Positions 63,233 to 64,000 of a stretch of 64,000 bases of DNA are shown piece by piece; within the stretch, counting starts at the first letter, position 1; every line of letters begins with the position of its first letter. The stretch lies in the NCBI RefSeq assembly GCF_963662255.1, contig NC_085056.1, positions 5,267,716 to 5,331,715 of the forward strand, given 5' to 3'. The position numbers and the translations under genes were made by a program. This stretch comes from Cinclus cinclus (Eukaryota > Chordata > Aves > Passeriformes > Cinclidae). Below the pieces are notes generated by a model, which saw only the letters and a list, made by a program, of their open reading frames with translations, ran no database searches and was not told where the DNA came from.

Positions 63233-64000
63233 CAACTATATTCCAGTCCCATGATCAAGCAAAATGGACAGATGGGGGCACAGAAGAGCCTGTGACGTGG
63301 CTTTGCTCTAATCTTAGGTTTTCCCTGTCTTTGCTCCTTTGTTTGTGGTTACCCCTTACTGTGCTCCTGCGATTTCTAACACAGATGATAAATTAGGACA
63401 GTGGGGACTGTAAAAGATAAGGTAATAACAGAAATGAAATACCAGGCCAGGATTTTAGCTGGAGTAAATCAGCTGCTGATCTAAACCAGCTGGGGATTTG
63501 GCCCACTCTAAAATGAAACTATAGGATACGAAGAATCCATATAATTATTCCCCAAAGAACACTTCTGTCATGGTGCCAGACTGATGTTTCTATTCTTGTT
63601 TTTAAAATGATGTATTTTAGAAAGTGATTGTCTCACTATTGCCCACCTGTGGTCACAATATTGGTTCTTTCAAAAGCGAACATGCCAAGTCCTTCAGGCA
63701 CTCAGCGGTGCCTCTTGAAATGGCTCCCTTCAGCACCTGGAGTTTCTCTTAAAAACTGCTAATCCAAAAAAGAAACAAGGCCCACGTTCATTTCCCTGCC
63801 TGGGTCTGGGCAGCAGTAGAACGCTGCACCTCAGAGTCTCATGGTCAAATTCTGTCTTGAGTTCCAGATTGTGCTTTTGAGTTATTCACCTTCCTGCAAG
63901 CCCCCTTCAGAGCTGAACTGTTAAAGCCAACCCTCTGCCAGGAAGGGTTTCTTGTGGAGATCAGTGGAGGTTGTACACGGTGGGGTCTGAGCCAGTGGGG
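63233..64000. other. Non-coding DNA at the window edge
   Basis: No gene, RNA gene or repeat was recognised up to the end of the window. Confidence 0.5.

Noticed and set aside
62299..63295. Overlapping frames of 100-162 codons on both strands
   Set aside because: They lie in a GC- and pyrimidine-richer patch with few stop words, and none has a recognisable product.

Overview
The window looks like non-coding DNA from a bird nuclear genome. Two repeats point to birds. There are 3' ends of CR1 LINEs with the terminal octamer type ATTCTRTG, at 7200-7376 on the plus strand and 21531-21592 on the minus strand. There is also a solo LTR at 36922-37486 of a family I recognise as widespread in bird genomes. 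A neoavian bird, possibly a songbird, is my best guess; the sequence does not fix the species. Base composition is moderately AT-rich, CpG is sparse, and there are many short A/T runs and few transposon copies, as in avian intergenic or long-intron DNA.

I found no protein-coding gene or exon that I can support, and no tRNA, rRNA or recognisable microRNA. The longest open frames are about 160-180 codons. They lack recognisable domains and are what 64 kb of AT-rich DNA gives by chance; several lie inside the LTR or GC-rich patches. The window is best read as a gene desert or part of a very large intron.

Layout. 1-7 kb: non-coding, with an AT-rich, enhancer-like block at about 4.25-4.79 kb. 7-22 kb: a plus-strand CR1 tail carrying an 18-bp homeodomain-type palindrome, a small CpG-rich patch (10.04-10.28 kb), a 34-bp tandem duplication (14.13-14.20 kb), and a minus-strand CR1 stub. 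24.8-26.1 kb: a conserved-looking AT-rich block followed by a TATAAAAG box and a GC/CpG-richer segment ending in a plausible splice donor, the best candidate for a transcription start. 28-31 kb: two strong inverted repeats. 31.9-32.2 and 36.1-36.9 kb: enhancer-like blocks. 36.9-37.5 kb: the solo LTR with a 5-bp target duplication. 38.1 and 44.1 kb: two direct copies of an unrecognised element about 160 bp long. 45.8-50.8 kb: more enhancer-like blocks plus A-run/G-run tracts. 57-60 kb: two further enhancer-like blocks. 60.8 and 63.0-63.2 kb: strand-asymmetric pyrimidine tracts.

The most unusual observations are the diverged direct-repeat pair at 38.1/44.1 kb, which I cannot assign to a family, the perfect 14-bp-arm hairpin at 30586-30633, the palindrome inside the CR1 relic, and the TATA-box segment at 25.7-26.1 kb. 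All conserved-element calls were made by eye from sequence texture and homeodomain-like motifs; none has been tested by alignment.
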